Notes: generated by a model from the letters alone, not told the origin. Shown: positions 29,675 through 39,390, counted from the stretch's first letter. The stretch: 57,791 nucleotides of DNA from Gemmatimonadota bacterium (GCA_016209985.1 JACQVB010000126.1:1-57791); one strand, 5' to 3'. A program made the numbers and translations.

Positions 29675-31187
29675 CAGGCACTCCCAGGTCGGTTCGCTTG
29701 ACGCCGGCGCGCTCCGCGTCGTCGAGTGCCTTGTCGGCTGCCATCTGGGCATTCGCGTCGTCTGTCAGAATTCGCGGCGTGATGAACAGGAAAAGTTCCG
29801 TCTCGGTGGTCCGCCGCTCTTGATGGCCGAAGAGGCCGCCGATGAACGGAAGCCACGAGAGAACCGGGATCCCGGACCGGATCACGTCCTTCTGTTGCTC
29901 TTTGAGCCCTCCCAGCACCACTGTCTGGCGGTCTCGTACCAGCAGCTCGGTCTCGGCCTCCCGCGTGGAAATGATGGGCGCGTCGAACTGCGTCTCGTTG
30001 GTGGCACTGTTCACCTCCTGACGGATCATCAGGGACACATATCCATCGCTATTGATGGTCGGTATGACCGTCAGCTTAGTGCCGACATCCTTGTACTGCA
30101 CCACCTGGTCTCGGGTGGGCGTTTCGGTGGGCAAACTGCGGCTGACCTGCACGAAGGGGCGCTGGCTGCCGACCAGAATCCGGGCTTCTCGATTGTTCGA
30201 CGCGAGCAGGACGGGTCGTGACACAATGCGCGCGTCGCCGCGCGAGACGGCCGCCCGGATGGTGGCATCGAGATCGAAGCTTCCGAGCTTCATGACCTCC
30301 AGCGCAAATTCGCCGAGTCCGCCACCCACAAGCGAGGGTTTTAGCGTGCCGTCTCCGTGATCGAACCCAAGCGCCCTGGCTGAGGCATCAGCACCGAGGG
30401 AGAATGCCCTCGCCTTTCGCACTTCGACGATCAGGACTTCGATCAGCGCCTGAAGTGGACGCAGGTCGAGCTGCTGGACGGCCGAATCGATGACGGCGAA
30501 ATCCGAGCGGCCAGAACGCACCAGCAAAGAGTTGGTCAACTCGTCGGGAACGATCACGACTGCCCCACGCAATTGGGCGACACGAGTTCCTTCGGGAGGT
30601 TGAGGCGCCGGCTGGCCGGGACCGGCAGCAGGCGGAATAGCGCCGCGCCGCAACTCGTCGGTGAGCGTGCCGGACGAGAAGCCGGTGGTCGCTCCTCCCG
30701 CGGAGATTCCAAAAAGCGCCCCGATGGTGGAGGCCACGTTCGCAGCCTTCGCGTGCTTGAGCTTGATGACCGATAATTCGATCGGTTCGCCCTGGATGTT
30801 GGTAGCGGCCACGGGTAGCGGCGGCGGCGGGCCGGTCGCTGTCTTGGATTGAACGCGATAGAAGGCCGAGTCCGCGCGCAGCTCCAAGCCGTTGGATTCG
30901 ACCAGGCCACGTATCAGGTCGAGCAGACCCGCACGAGAAACCGGCCGCGGGGTTTCCACCGTCACCTGCACCGGCTGGGTGATGCCGATGAAGAGCGGAC
31001 GGTCGAGGTAGCGGCCCAATGCCTGGAGCACCGATCTCAAGTCGGTATCCACGAATCGAAAGGAGATCGAGTCATTGAACTGGCGAATCTGCAAACTGTC
31101 CTGGGCGCTGGCGGGCGTGACGCCAGTGAGCGCGACGAGCGCGGTGCAGCAGACCCAGATTCTCAGGCAGCCGAGCACCCGGATCAC
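29658..31187 (-). CDS. gspD: Type II secretion system secretin GspD
   Basis: Signal peptide; VQVTVETPRPVSRAGLLDLI; secretin domain with GIPVLSWLPFIGGLFGHQERRTTETELFLFITPRIL. Confidence 0.93.
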   Translation of the reverse strand: MIRVLGCLRIWVCCTALVALTGVTPASAQDSLQIRQFNDSISFRFVDTDLRSVLQALGRYLDRPLFIGITQPVQVTVETPRPVSRAGLLDLIRGLVESNGLELRADSAFYRVQSKTATGPPPPLPVAATNIQGEPIELSVIKLKHAKAANVASTIGALFGISAGGATTGFSSGTLTDELRRGAIPPAAGPGQPAPQPPEGTRVAQLRGAVVIVPDELTNSLLVRSGRSDFAVIDSAVQQLDLRPLQALIEVLIVEVRKARAFSLGADASARALGFDHGDGTLKPSLVGGGLGEFALEVMKLGSFDLDATIRAAVSRGDARIVSRPVLLASNNREARILVGSQRPFVQVSRSLPTETPTRDQVVQYKDVGTKLTVIPTINSDGYVSLMIRQEVNSATNETQFDAPIISTREAETELLVRDRQTVVLGGLKEQQKDVIRSGIPVLSWLPFIGGLFGHQERRTTETELFLFITPRILTDDANAQMAADKALDDAERAGVKRTDLGVPDGPKR

Positions 31188-31663
31188 GGCGGACCTTCCT
31201 TGAGTCGCAACACCAGGGTGTCGGCCGGAGAGCCGAGTACCGCGCTGTCGGCACTGACGACCAGGAGGCGATAGACCCCGACCGGCTCTTCGATGCTCAC
31301 CACACTCGTGCCGGCGACGCCGGGAACCCCCTTGAGCACCGCACTTGGCCGGGGCCCGAGCACCACCCCGACCAACTGGGGTGAGACTGTGGTGGCGGCG
31401 CTGGTCACCAAAGGCTTGGACGGATCAAAAGCGATCGATGGCGGCCGGCGCGAGGCACGGAAGAGATTCCGATTGAGGACGAAAGGATCGAACCTCGAAT
31501 CGGGTGGCCTGGTCCGCTCGCGTCGCGCGGTCTCGGCGGCGGGCGATGACGCCGGCGGAGTCGCCTCGAGATCCACAATCGACGCCCAACTCGCCGCCGC
31601 GAGTCCCGAAGCCAGGAAGATCGTCGCGCCGACAACGGTCCAGGTCGCCAATCCGTTTACCAT
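31184..31663 (-). CDS. gspC: Type II secretion inner-membrane protein, GspC-like
   Basis: Single N-terminal TM; RNLFRASRRP, QLVGVVLGPRPSAVLKGVPG; position between gspM and gspD. Confidence 0.65.
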   Translation of the reverse strand: MVNGLATWTVVGATIFLASGLAAASWASIVDLEATPPASSPAAETARRERTRPPDSRFDPFVLNRNLFRASRRPPSIAFDPSKPLVTSAATTVSPQLVGVVLGPRPSAVLKGVPGVAGTSVVSIEEPVGVYRLLVVSADSAVLGSPADTLVLRLKEGPP

Positions 31664-32205
31664 TCGATCAACCAGCCTACTACCTGAAGGTCAAAATGCA
31701 GTCGCTGGGGTGAGGACGTGGCATCGTTGGGATTGGTCACTGACAACCGTCGCACGGAAAGCAGTTGTCTTCCGGCTTCGATCTTCCGCAACAAGCCCGA
31801 GACACCGGCAAGGTCGCCCTCTCCCTGCAGCGAGATCCCCACACGACGGAAGATTCCCGCGGTACTGTCCGGGAGTTGATCCAGCCGGGTCATGCTGAGC
31901 TTGTGATCTTGCGCCCACATCGTCAGCAGCGACGAAAGCGCGGCGTTCCCCACGGTTGCCGAGTTTGCCTGCAGGAGTCGCGGGGCGAGAGCGATCAGCG
32001 AGTCAGTGCGGGCACGCAGGACGACCTCCAGACCCGCTCGCCGTGAAACGATCTGCTGGGAACGAGCGGCGAGGTGCACCACCTGTGCGGCTTCTTCTCT
32101 GGCAGTGCCGCCCATCCTCCATACCGCCGGCACGGCGCGCCAGCCGATGGCTCCCAGGATAATCGCGCCTCCGACTACGATCGCGCGACGATCGCGGTCT
32201 ATCAC
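31657..32205 (-). CDS. gspM: Type II secretion protein GspM
   Basis: N-terminal TM, coiled coil; ferredoxin-like LSMTRLDQLPDS...; GTG start overlapping the gspL stop. Confidence 0.7.
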   Translation of the reverse strand: MIDRDRRAIVVGGAIILGAIGWRAVPAVWRMGGTAREEAAQVVHLAARSQQIVSRRAGLEVVLRARTDSLIALAPRLLQANSATVGNAALSSLLTMWAQDHKLSMTRLDQLPDSTAGIFRRVGISLQGEGDLAGVSGLLRKIEAGRQLLSVRRLSVTNPNDATSSPQRLHFDLQVVGWLIEW

Positions 32206-33353
32206 TGGGAGGTCTCTGGGTTCCAGGTGAACTTTGCCGCGAAACGCTCCCAGGAGACGCCATCTCGCAGTTCCAGCGTGACCGGGCCGTTGACGTTCAC
32301 GTCCTCGATGCCATCGGTCGTTGCCAATTTCGCGATGGCAGCCCCGGCACGTATTCCATAGCCGGCAATGTCTACGAACCGGTCGGCGCAACTGATGGAG
32401 ACGAGGTACACCGAATCAGGAAGGGCGCGTGACAGCGTTGCCAGAAGCTCGAGATCACGGGAACGGCCGGCGTCGATATCGGCCACCGTCCCAAAGGCCG
32501 CATCGAATTTCCCCATCTCCTGCTCGGCGGCGAGAATCTCATTGACTTCGGGCTGCAGCCGCTGGATCACGGCGCGGGCGCGGGTGGACTCCACGTGGAG
32601 TCGGGAGCCGTAGATCAGGCCGGCCGCGATCCAGGCGACGATCCCTGCGGCGATGACGGCAATGGTGAAGCGCCGCTGGTACCGAGTCCGCGCCGACTGC
32701 AGTGCCGTCGGGACGAACGCGATCGCTGGACGCGTGCGTGCGGCGGCGTAGGCCCCAACCCATTCGGGTGCTCGATCGCCGAGCGCCTGGAGGGCGGGAA
32801 TAGACGCGGGCCGAAGGGCTTCCTCGGACCGCGGCCGCCGCCGGATGGTCTGCAGCGCGCCCCTTCGCACCTCGATCTCCTCGGCCAGTTGTCCAGCGAG
32901 TCGCTCATGCGTTCCATCCGGAAGGACCTGCGCGACGCAGCATACAACTGGCGAGAACCACTCGGCTTCCATGCCGGCGTGCTCCATGCCATCAACGATC
33001 TCTTCCAGCAGTCCCGATTCCACGGCGGCAACCAGCGCTGTTGACCGATCACTCCATCGCGCGGCCGTCACCAGAGCGGTCGGGCCCTTGAGGAACCAGC
33101 GGTGGGGCTGAAGGCTGACTGCTCGTTGCAGACGAGACCCGGAGAGCCGAGGAAAGCCATGGAGGATCTTGACCTGGCAGCTATCGGTCTCGAGCGCGAC
33201 CCGAACGCACCTCGTGCCACGCGGCCGCTCCGACGCAAGCTCCGACAGGGCGATCCCCGGCCCGCTCTCAGTTGTGATGGCACGCTCGGCCGCCCACACC
33301 ACCCGTCCCCGCTTGAGAGCGATGGCCCGTATGGCGCGCCGCGAGATGACCAC
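32202..33353 (-). CDS. gspL: Type II secretion protein GspL/PilN-like
   Basis: Actin-like N-terminal half, TM FTIAVIAAGIVAWIAAGLIYG, C-terminal LELLATLSRALPDSVYLVSIS; start uncertain. Confidence 0.7.
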   Translation of the reverse strand: MVISRRAIRAIALKRGRVVWAAERAITTESGPGIALSELASERPRGTRCVRVALETDSCQVKILHGFPRLSGSRLQRAVSLQPHRWFLKGPTALVTAARWSDRSTALVAAVESGLLEEIVDGMEHAGMEAEWFSPVVCCVAQVLPDGTHERLAGQLAEEIEVRRGALQTIRRRPRSEEALRPASIPALQALGDRAPEWVGAYAAARTRPAIAFVPTALQSARTRYQRRFTIAVIAAGIVAWIAAGLIYGSRLHVESTRARAVIQRLQPEVNEILAAEQEMGKFDAAFGTVADIDAGRSRDLELLATLSRALPDSVYLVSISCADRFVDIAGYGIRAGAAIAKLATTDGIEDVNVNGPVTLELRDGVSWERFAAKFTWNPETSQ

Positions 33354-33364
33354 CGCGAGCCGGG

Positions 33365-33790
33365 TCAGAAGATCTCCCTTCCCACTACCGCGACACGGTA
33401 TCCGCCACGAACCCATCGCTCGGCCATCGCGGGCAAACGACGCCCAGCGACCATCCCAATGCCGATGACCCGCAGGGGACCGGGGCCGGAATCCGAGGGG
33501 ATCTCTATGGCGCAAGCGATGCCTGGGGACAGAGTGACCGTCCCGATCCGGGTTGGCAGTCTCTCTGGATCCGACCACGAGGCGGTGTCACCATCCCGTA
33601 CCCAGCGCTCCGCCCGCGCCCGGGCAAGATTGAGACATCCCTCCGCCACCCAGCGAGCCACCGCGATACTCGTGCGATAGCGTGATGTGAGCTGAACATT
33701 GCTCGCGAATCGAAACGCCAGTGCCGACGCCGCCCCAACGGCGACGAGCACCCAAAGAACGATGAGCAGAGTTATGCCGCGTGACGTCAT
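33365..33790 (-). CDS. gspK: Type II secretion minor pseudopilin GspK-like
   Basis: MTSRGITLLIVLWVLVAVGAASALAFRFAS. Confidence 0.7.
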   Translation of the reverse strand: MTSRGITLLIVLWVLVAVGAASALAFRFASNVQLTSRYRTSIAVARWVAEGCLNLARARAERWVRDGDTASWSDPERLPTRIGTVTLSPGIACAIEIPSDSGPGPLRVIGIGMVAGRRLPAMAERWVRGGYRVAVVGREIF

Positions 33791-34374
33791 CCGCGAGTCC
33801 CGATGCGAAGTAGCAGGGTATCGGTCCCGGATTGCCGGCTGATCCGCAGCCGCGCCGCCACCGGTCCGCTCACCGGCGAGACCCACTCGGATACCCATTT
33901 CGAGTTGGATCCGTATTCGATGAGATGGTCGGCCGAGAAGGTTGTGACCGAATCCGCCAAGTCCAACGTTGCGCTCTGCCCCCTGTCCCCTGTCTCGGGG
34001 TCGAGGCGAGCTCGCAATTGGCCCTGGGGAGAAAGGCTGATGGTCACGAGGCGATACTCCGGCACGCTGTCCACGCGGGCAAGCGTGGTGAACTGAATCC
34101 GTGCGCCGGGACTCCCGCGAAGACCGGCAAACCCACGTTGAGGGGTGGACGAGAACTCTGCACTCCCGAACGCTCGAAGCAGCCAATCGCGCCGGTTGAA
34201 CCGGCGGTCGGTCTCCCTGCTGGCGGTCATTGTTCGATCGGCTCCGTCGGTGACCGATGCCAGGATCTCCCTCGCGAGCAGGATGACGATCCCGCTCACC
34301 GCGAGTGAAACCATCAGCTCCACCAGCGTGAAGCCGCCTCGCCGGCGTGCAGACCGCGGGTGCCTACTGGTCAT
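33787..34374 (-). CDS. gspJ: Type II secretion minor pseudopilin GspJ
   Basis: Prepilin motif RRGGFTLVELMVSLAVSGIVI. Confidence 0.8.
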   Translation of the reverse strand: MTSRHPRSARRRGGFTLVELMVSLAVSGIVILLAREILASVTDGADRTMTASRETDRRFNRRDWLLRAFGSAEFSSTPQRGFAGLRGSPGARIQFTTLARVDSVPEYRLVTISLSPQGQLRARLDPETGDRGQSATLDLADSVTTFSADHLIEYGSNSKWVSEWVSPVSGPVAARLRISRQSGTDTLLLRIGTRG

Positions 34375-34720
34375 CAGAGGGCCCTGGGCGATAGATCACC
34401 GTCACCAGATCCGGAGCAGACCAGCCGATCCCAACCCCGACGCGATAGAGACTCCAGTCGAGTCGCTCCACTGTCAGGGCGTATTCACCGACTATCACTC
34501 TGCCAATTCGCTGTTCGAGATCCTGACGATCGAGCAGTGCGTACGCGGTCAAGAGGCGATCTTCCTGGGCGAGCTGCTCCTCTACCTCTCTGGTGCGGCT
34601 CGCACTCCGGGCGGCTTGCGCCGTGAGGTCCACGAAGCCGAGACCGGCGACGGCAACGATGGTGAGCGCGACCAGTGCCTCGATCAGCGCGAATCCCTGC
34701 CGGCTCACATTAGCGCGCAT
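34364..34720 (-). CDS. gspI: Type II secretion minor pseudopilin GspI
   Basis: RQGFALIEALVALTIVAVAGLGFV. Confidence 0.75.
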   Translation of the reverse strand: MRANVSRQGFALIEALVALTIVAVAGLGFVDLTAQAARSASRTREVEEQLAQEDRLLTAYALLDRQDLEQRIGRVIVGEYALTVERLDWSLYRVGVGIGWSAPDLVTVIYRPGPSDDQ

Positions 34721-35021
34721 GGATCAGGTCTCCGGTCCAGGGATCGATCCGCAGCGTATCCCGTCCTTCGGCTAGAAGCACTGGGATCGCAGACCCGTCA
34801 GGGAAAAACACCATGCGAGTGGTTGAGTCGCGTACCAGCGCGACTGTACGACCGGTGCGAACCGCGGAGTCGCGCGCGGCTTCGGCTGGTGCGAGGAATG
34901 ATGATTCCGGCTCTGGGCGCGACGGCACGACCGCGGCGGCAACGAGGCCGAGGCAGACGCCGAGGATGGCGAGTGAGACGATCAGCTCGAGCAAGGTGAA
35001 CCCACCGGCCGCGTGGTTCAT
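34710..35021 (-). CDS. gspH: Type II secretion minor pseudopilin GspH
   Basis: MNHAAGGFTLLELIVSLAILGVCLGLVAAAVVPS. Confidence 0.78.
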   Translation of the reverse strand: MNHAAGGFTLLELIVSLAILGVCLGLVAAAVVPSRPEPESSFLAPAEAARDSAVRTGRTVALVRDSTTRMVFFPDGSAIPVLLAEGRDTLRIDPWTGDLIHAR

Positions 35022-36190
35022 CCGACGCGCAGTCCGTATACGGCTTGCAACATGGCAGCGGCGACCAGCGCGATCACCGCACCGAAGAGCACTATCAGCG
35101 AGGGCTCGAGCAGCCTGACCGCAGAATTGAGCGTCCGGGCCGCGTACTCCTCGGCGAGCGCCGCGGCTCGGTCGAGAAAGTCGGGAACCCGCCCGGAGTC
35201 TTCTCCGATGCGCAGGAGCTGGATCGCTTGGGCGGACAGCGCCTGGAACGAGGCCAAGGCCTGGCTCAGCGACTCGCCCCGACGGATCGCCTCGGTTGCC
35301 TTGAGAATCCGGCCGCGGATCACCAGGTCTCCCGAGGCTTCGGCCGCCGCTGCCAGTGCAATGAGGGCAGGAGTACCTCGCCCCAGCAACGCGGCGAGGG
35401 TTCGGGACACTCGGCTGGTCGCGAGGGCCAGTCGTAGATCGCCAACGACTGGAATGGCCAGCAGAGTACGATGCCCTGATTCTGATCGGAGCCACTGGGC
35501 ACCGGCGACCGCCATTGCGAAGGCCCCAACCAGAACCAGCAACCAACCCTTGTTAAGGAAAGCGCCGAGACCGAGGAGCAACCGCGTGCTGGCCGGGAGC
35601 GTCACGGCCGACCCACCGAGGAGGCGGACGAAGCGAGGCAAAACTCCGATCAGCAGCGTGGCGATGGCCACGCTACCCACGAAGAGCAGGATACAGGGGT
35701 ACGCCAGCGCCGAACGCAGCTTCGCTGTGAGGTCCGCTTCTCGCTCGAGGTGCACCGCCGCGCGTTCTAACGCTTCGCTAAGCCCAGCGGCCTCTCCCGA
35801 TCGCACCAGTCCCACCACGACGCCGGGCACGCCTGGGTGAGCGGCGAGCCCATCGCCAAATCGCTCGCCCTCTCGAATGCGGCGCAGCAGATCATCTACC
35901 AGGGAATCGATTGCACCGCTGCCTCGGCTGGCACGCAGCGCTTCATCGAGGGTGATACCTGCGGAAAGCAGCGTGGCAAGCCCGCGCAAGAGAATAGCCA
36001 TGTCGCGCAGCGGCCATCGCCGCCGGGTCGCGTTGGTCGATGCTGGCGTGATGACCACGGGCGTGAGCTTCCGGCGTGCCAGGGAGTCGAGTGCCGATGT
36101 CGCGTCGGCGGCAGTCAGGACTCCGTATACCAACTCGCCATCGGCACGTGCCGCTTCGAAGCGAAAAGTTTTCACTTGGGGTTGCCCCAT
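35018..36190 (-). CDS. gspF: Type II secretion inner-membrane protein GspF
   Basis: LRDMAILLRGLATLLSAGITLDEAL; RRGESLSQALASFQALSAQAIQLLRIGEDSGRVPDFLDRAA. Confidence 0.92.
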   Translation of the reverse strand: MGQPQVKTFRFEAARADGELVYGVLTAADATSALDSLARRKLTPVVITPASTNATRRRWPLRDMAILLRGLATLLSAGITLDEALRASRGSGAIDSLVDDLLRRIREGERFGDGLAAHPGVPGVVVGLVRSGEAAGLSEALERAAVHLEREADLTAKLRSALAYPCILLFVGSVAIATLLIGVLPRFVRLLGGSAVTLPASTRLLLGLGAFLNKGWLLVLVGAFAMAVAGAQWLRSESGHRTLLAIPVVGDLRLALATSRVSRTLAALLGRGTPALIALAAAAEASGDLVIRGRILKATEAIRRGESLSQALASFQALSAQAIQLLRIGEDSGRVPDFLDRAAALAEEYAARTLNSAVRLLEPSLIVLFGAVIALVAAAMLQAVYGLRVG

Positions 36191-36618
36191 GAGGTGATAT
36201 CGCCGTCCTCGCCTTCGCCGCCCGGCTCGCCGTCGCGGCCGAGGGAGAGGAGATCGTAGCCGGCGGGATTCGCGGTCCCGGGCGACCGGTACAGATACGG
36301 CCGGTTCCAGGGGTCGTTGGGGATCTCTTTTCGGGTGTAGGGCCCCCGCCATCTGGGCGGCAGGGGCGGTGTTTGTGGCGCCTGCCAGAGCGCTGCAAGC
36401 CCCTGCACCGCGGTTGGGTACATTGCGTTGTCCAGCCGGTAGGAATCCAGCGCCAGGCCGAGGGACTCGATTTGGGAGCGCGCCGCCTGGAGCTTCGCGT
36501 CGGAGACGTGCTGGAAGACCTGAGGAGCGACGACTCCTGCGAGCACACTGATCACTACGATCACTACCATAAGCTCGATCAACGTGAACCCGCGGCGCGA
36601 GTCAATCGGTCGTGACAC
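36172..36618 (-). CDS. gspG: Type II secretion major pseudopilin GspG
   Basis: RRGFTLIELMVVIVVISVLAGVVAPQVF; GPYTRKEIPNDPWNRPYLYRSPG; probable GTG start at 36618. Confidence 0.92.
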   Translation of the reverse strand: MSRPIDSRRGFTLIELMVVIVVISVLAGVVAPQVFQHVSDAKLQAARSQIESLGLALDSYRLDNAMYPTAVQGLAALWQAPQTPPLPPRWRGPYTRKEIPNDPWNRPYLYRSPGTANPAGYDLLSLGRDGEPGGEGEDGDITSWGNPK

Positions 36619-38095
36619 GCAGGACCTCCTCGACCGTGGTGATTCCGGTTCGGACCTTGCTCCATCCATCTCGCCGCAGGGTTCTCATGGCCCGTGCGGT
36701 GGCGCATTCTTTGAGTTCCGCCCGACTCGCGCGCCGGAGCACGGCATCGCGTAGTTCCTCATCCACGGTCAGCAGCTCGAAGATTCCGGTGCGGCCTTTG
36801 AATCCGGTTTGGCGGCACGCGACGCACCCAGCGCCTCGCTCGAGCTTCGCGCGCCGAATCGGCGTCTCGGCAATCAGCGCGACAGATTGCGGGTCTGGTT
36901 CGTACTGCATGCGGCAATGGGGGCAGATCTTTCTGACCAGCCGCTGGGCCAGGACGGCTTCGAGGGTCGAGGCGAGCAGGTAGGGTTCGATGCCGAGGTC
37001 CATCAGGCGCGGTACGGCGCTCACCGCATCATTGGTATGGAGGCTCGAGAAGACCGCATGGCCGGTGAGGGCCGCGCGAATGGCCACATCGGCGGTCTCG
37101 CCGTCCCGCATTTCACCCACCATCAGGACGTTGGGATCCTGTCGCAGCACGTTTCGCAGCACCGCGGCGAAAGTCACGCCGGTCGCTGCGTTCACCGGGA
37201 TCTGAGTCGTTCCCGGGAGTTGGTACTCGATGGGATCTTCGACGGTGAGGATCTTCTCGGCCATGGCGTCCCGGAGTCCGATCGTGGCATACAGCGTGGT
37301 CGTCTTGCCGCTACCGGTGGGACCGGTAACCAGGACGATCCCATGCGGCCGGAGCGACAACTCGCGGAATTGGGAAAGCGTATCCGAATCCATCCCCAGC
37401 TCATCCGGCGCTACCGGCCTGCCGCCGCGTTCCAGCAGGCGAAGAACCAGGCTTTCGCCGAAGAGCGACGGCACGGTGGAAACGCGAAGGTCCAGCTCGC
37501 GATCTTCGAGCCGAGCCCTGATCCGCCCGTCCTGGGGCTTCCGCCGTTCGGCGATGTCGAGCGAGGCCAGGAGCTTGATGCGCGAGACGACCGCGTTGGC
37601 GATTCCCCGTGGCGGCCCTTCGATATCGGAAAGCACCCCGTCCAGCCGGAGCCGTATGCGGAGCCCCGTTTTGGTCGATTCGAGGTGAATGTCGCTCGCA
37701 CCGGACGAGGACGCGTCCCGCAGGAGCAGGTTGACATAGCGGATAACCGGGGGCTGGTTGGCGAGGTTGCGGGCGTCGGCGAGATCGTGATCGTCCGCGA
37801 GATTCGCATCCTCACGGCCGGCGTCATCGATCAACTCAACGACGGACTCGTTCGCATCCATGGCGCGGCGGATGGCCTCGCCGAGTTCATCCGGCTCAGC
37901 GGGGACGATCTCGATCGGGAGTTGCCAGAGCAGACTCAGGTCATCGAGGGCCTGAGGATCGGGGTCGCCCGCGGCTGCGACGCGCAGTTTTCCCTCGGCA
38001 ATCTCGAGCGGAAGCACCTGGAATTGCTCCAGGTATTCAGCCGCGAGGACGTCGGGAACGCTGAGTCCGGTTTTGGAGCCTGCTGGAAAAACCAC
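36602..38095 (-). CDS. gspE: Type II secretion ATPase GspE
   Basis: GPTGSGKTTTLYATI, ASDIHLES, GEMRDGETADVAIRAALTGHAVFSSLHTNDA, CPHCRMQYEP. Confidence 0.95.
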   Translation of the reverse strand: MVFPAGSKTGLSVPDVLAAEYLEQFQVLPLEIAEGKLRVAAAGDPDPQALDDLSLLWQLPIEIVPAEPDELGEAIRRAMDANESVVELIDDAGREDANLADDHDLADARNLANQPPVIRYVNLLLRDASSSGASDIHLESTKTGLRIRLRLDGVLSDIEGPPRGIANAVVSRIKLLASLDIAERRKPQDGRIRARLEDRELDLRVSTVPSLFGESLVLRLLERGGRPVAPDELGMDSDTLSQFRELSLRPHGIVLVTGPTGSGKTTTLYATIGLRDAMAEKILTVEDPIEYQLPGTTQIPVNAATGVTFAAVLRNVLRQDPNVLMVGEMRDGETADVAIRAALTGHAVFSSLHTNDAVSAVPRLMDLGIEPYLLASTLEAVLAQRLVRKICPHCRMQYEPDPQSVALIAETPIRRAKLERGAGCVACRQTGFKGRTGIFELLTVDEELRDAVLRRASRAELKECATARAMRTLRRDGWSKVRTGITTVEEVLRVTTD

Positions 38096-38127
38096 GCGCC
38101 GCCCGGGTGAAGGACGGCGCGAGTTAG

Positions 38128-38143
38128 TACAAGGGTTGTGCCA
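38128..38143 (-). promoter_or_regulatory. Candidate sigma-54 (-24/-12) promoter for the gsp operon
   Basis: Minus strand TGGCAC-AACCC-TTGTA versus consensus TGGCAC-N5-TTGCW, about 33-48 nt upstream of the gspE start. Confidence 0.7.
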
Positions 38144-38234
38144 GGTGCGGCGTCACGCGTCTGGGTTAGCTAAGTCCCTGCATGGCGGCAGGATGGAATT
38201 CTCGATTCCGGGCACGAGGGCCGGCTAAGAAGTG

Positions 38235-38270
38235 TAACGGTAACGTTACCCGCATGCACCGGGTTACAGT
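38235..38270. promoter_or_regulatory. Candidate upstream activator site (palindrome GGTAACGTTACC plus flanking half-sites)
   Basis: Perfect 12-bp palindrome at 38241-38252; TGTAAC at 38235-38240 mirrored by GTTACA at 38265-38270; about 100 bp upstream of the -24 element. Confidence 0.55.
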
Positions 38271-38276
38271 CACGAA

Positions 38277-38834
38277 TCAGTTTTGGTCTTCGTACGCGAT
38301 GGCGGATTCCTCGCGCTCCGTCGCGAAAACTTCATAAAAGGACAATTCGATCCATGGTCCTTTTTCCCACCAAAAGCAAGCTCGATGCAACGCCATGGAC
38401 AGCGGTTCAGTCGCCTTAGCCGTCTGGTCCTCCACCGTTAACCGAGCAATTTCAGCGAAGCCCCAGTTTAGACGGCTTGGAGACCTGATCATCGCGGGAG
38501 TGAGAGAGTTCATGATGTGCAGATCCTGCACTTGGCAGAATGCAAGAGTAATGATTCGCCTCTTCTCCCAAGAACCACGAACCTTACCATCATCACCCCA
38601 GACGTAGTCCACATCGACTTCAATTCGAGTCCCGAAAGCCAACCAGCGGACATCCCGGACGATGCATTCCCGGAAGTCTCGGTACGCGTGCACATAGGCC
38701 CGAATTTCAGAAATGTCCTTCACACCGGCACCAAGCACGTGAATCGAGTCATCGGTTGAAGATCGGTAAGTGAGCCGACCTTGCGTACGGTGAACCTTCG
38801 GTTGATTCCTGTTCGGCCAAAGGCAGGTTACCAC
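38277..38834 (-). CDS. Hypothetical protein, possible immunity protein
   Basis: Lower-GC ORF in the region downstream of the RHS toxin gene; no family recognised. Confidence 0.5.
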   Translation of the reverse strand: MVTCLWPNRNQPKVHRTQGRLTYRSSTDDSIHVLGAGVKDISEIRAYVHAYRDFRECIVRDVRWLAFGTRIEVDVDYVWGDDGKVRGSWEKRRIITLAFCQVQDLHIMNSLTPAMIRSPSRLNWGFAEIARLTVEDQTAKATEPLSMALHRACFWWEKGPWIELSFYEVFATEREESAIAYEDQN

Positions 38835-39331
38835 ACAAAGATGACATGAAACGGGATGCCCGTCGAAGCTTTCTCCTCCGCAGCCGCCAAGACGGAAGAG
38901 AGCAGCCGTGCTGAGACCTGTGGGAGTCTACGCCAGAATGTATCGGCGCTGCGTACAATCAGCAGGTATCCCTTTGCGCCAGGCTTATCGAGGTCCGACA
39001 GTACTTCAATGACTGCGTTCCAGTTCATTCCGAAACTGGCCGCCAGGTCGAATGCTGAGGAAAAAAGATCAAAGAATGCGCGCTCGTCAAAAACCGCTGT
39101 CGTATCCATTTCGACGATGTGCAATTCAGTTCGGCCCAGCGCGTCGAGGAGGGCCGCGGTCTCCCCCTCCGAAAAGAAGTGAATGCAAACCCACGAGACC
39201 ATCTTGAGGTCGTCGGGATGCAGCGGCAGCCGTGGCCCCCTTCGTGCAAACACTTTAGCGGATCCTCGTTGTTCCTCGGGCGCAATGGACGCGGGTGGAT
39301 CGGATCTACTCCGGAGGCCGCCGAATGCCAC
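38828..39331 (-). CDS. Barstar-like immunity protein
   Basis: ELHIVEMDTTAVFDERAFFDLFSSAFDLAASFGMNWNAVIEVLSDLDKPGAKGYLLIVRSADTFWRRL fits the barstar pattern. Confidence 0.7.
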   Translation of the reverse strand: MAFGGLRSRSDPPASIAPEEQRGSAKVFARRGPRLPLHPDDLKMVSWVCIHFFSEGETAALLDALGRTELHIVEMDTTAVFDERAFFDLFSSAFDLAASFGMNWNAVIEVLSDLDKPGAKGYLLIVRSADTFWRRLPQVSARLLSSVLAAAEEKASTGIPFHVIFVW

Positions 39332-39390
39332 GACTTGTGCTAGGGTCGGCAGCGTACCGGGCCCCAGATGCTGATCGGCCCAGCGGGAAT

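Noticed and set aside
36809-38110. 433-aa plus-strand ORF opposite gspE
   Set aside because: Shadow of gspE on the opposite strand.
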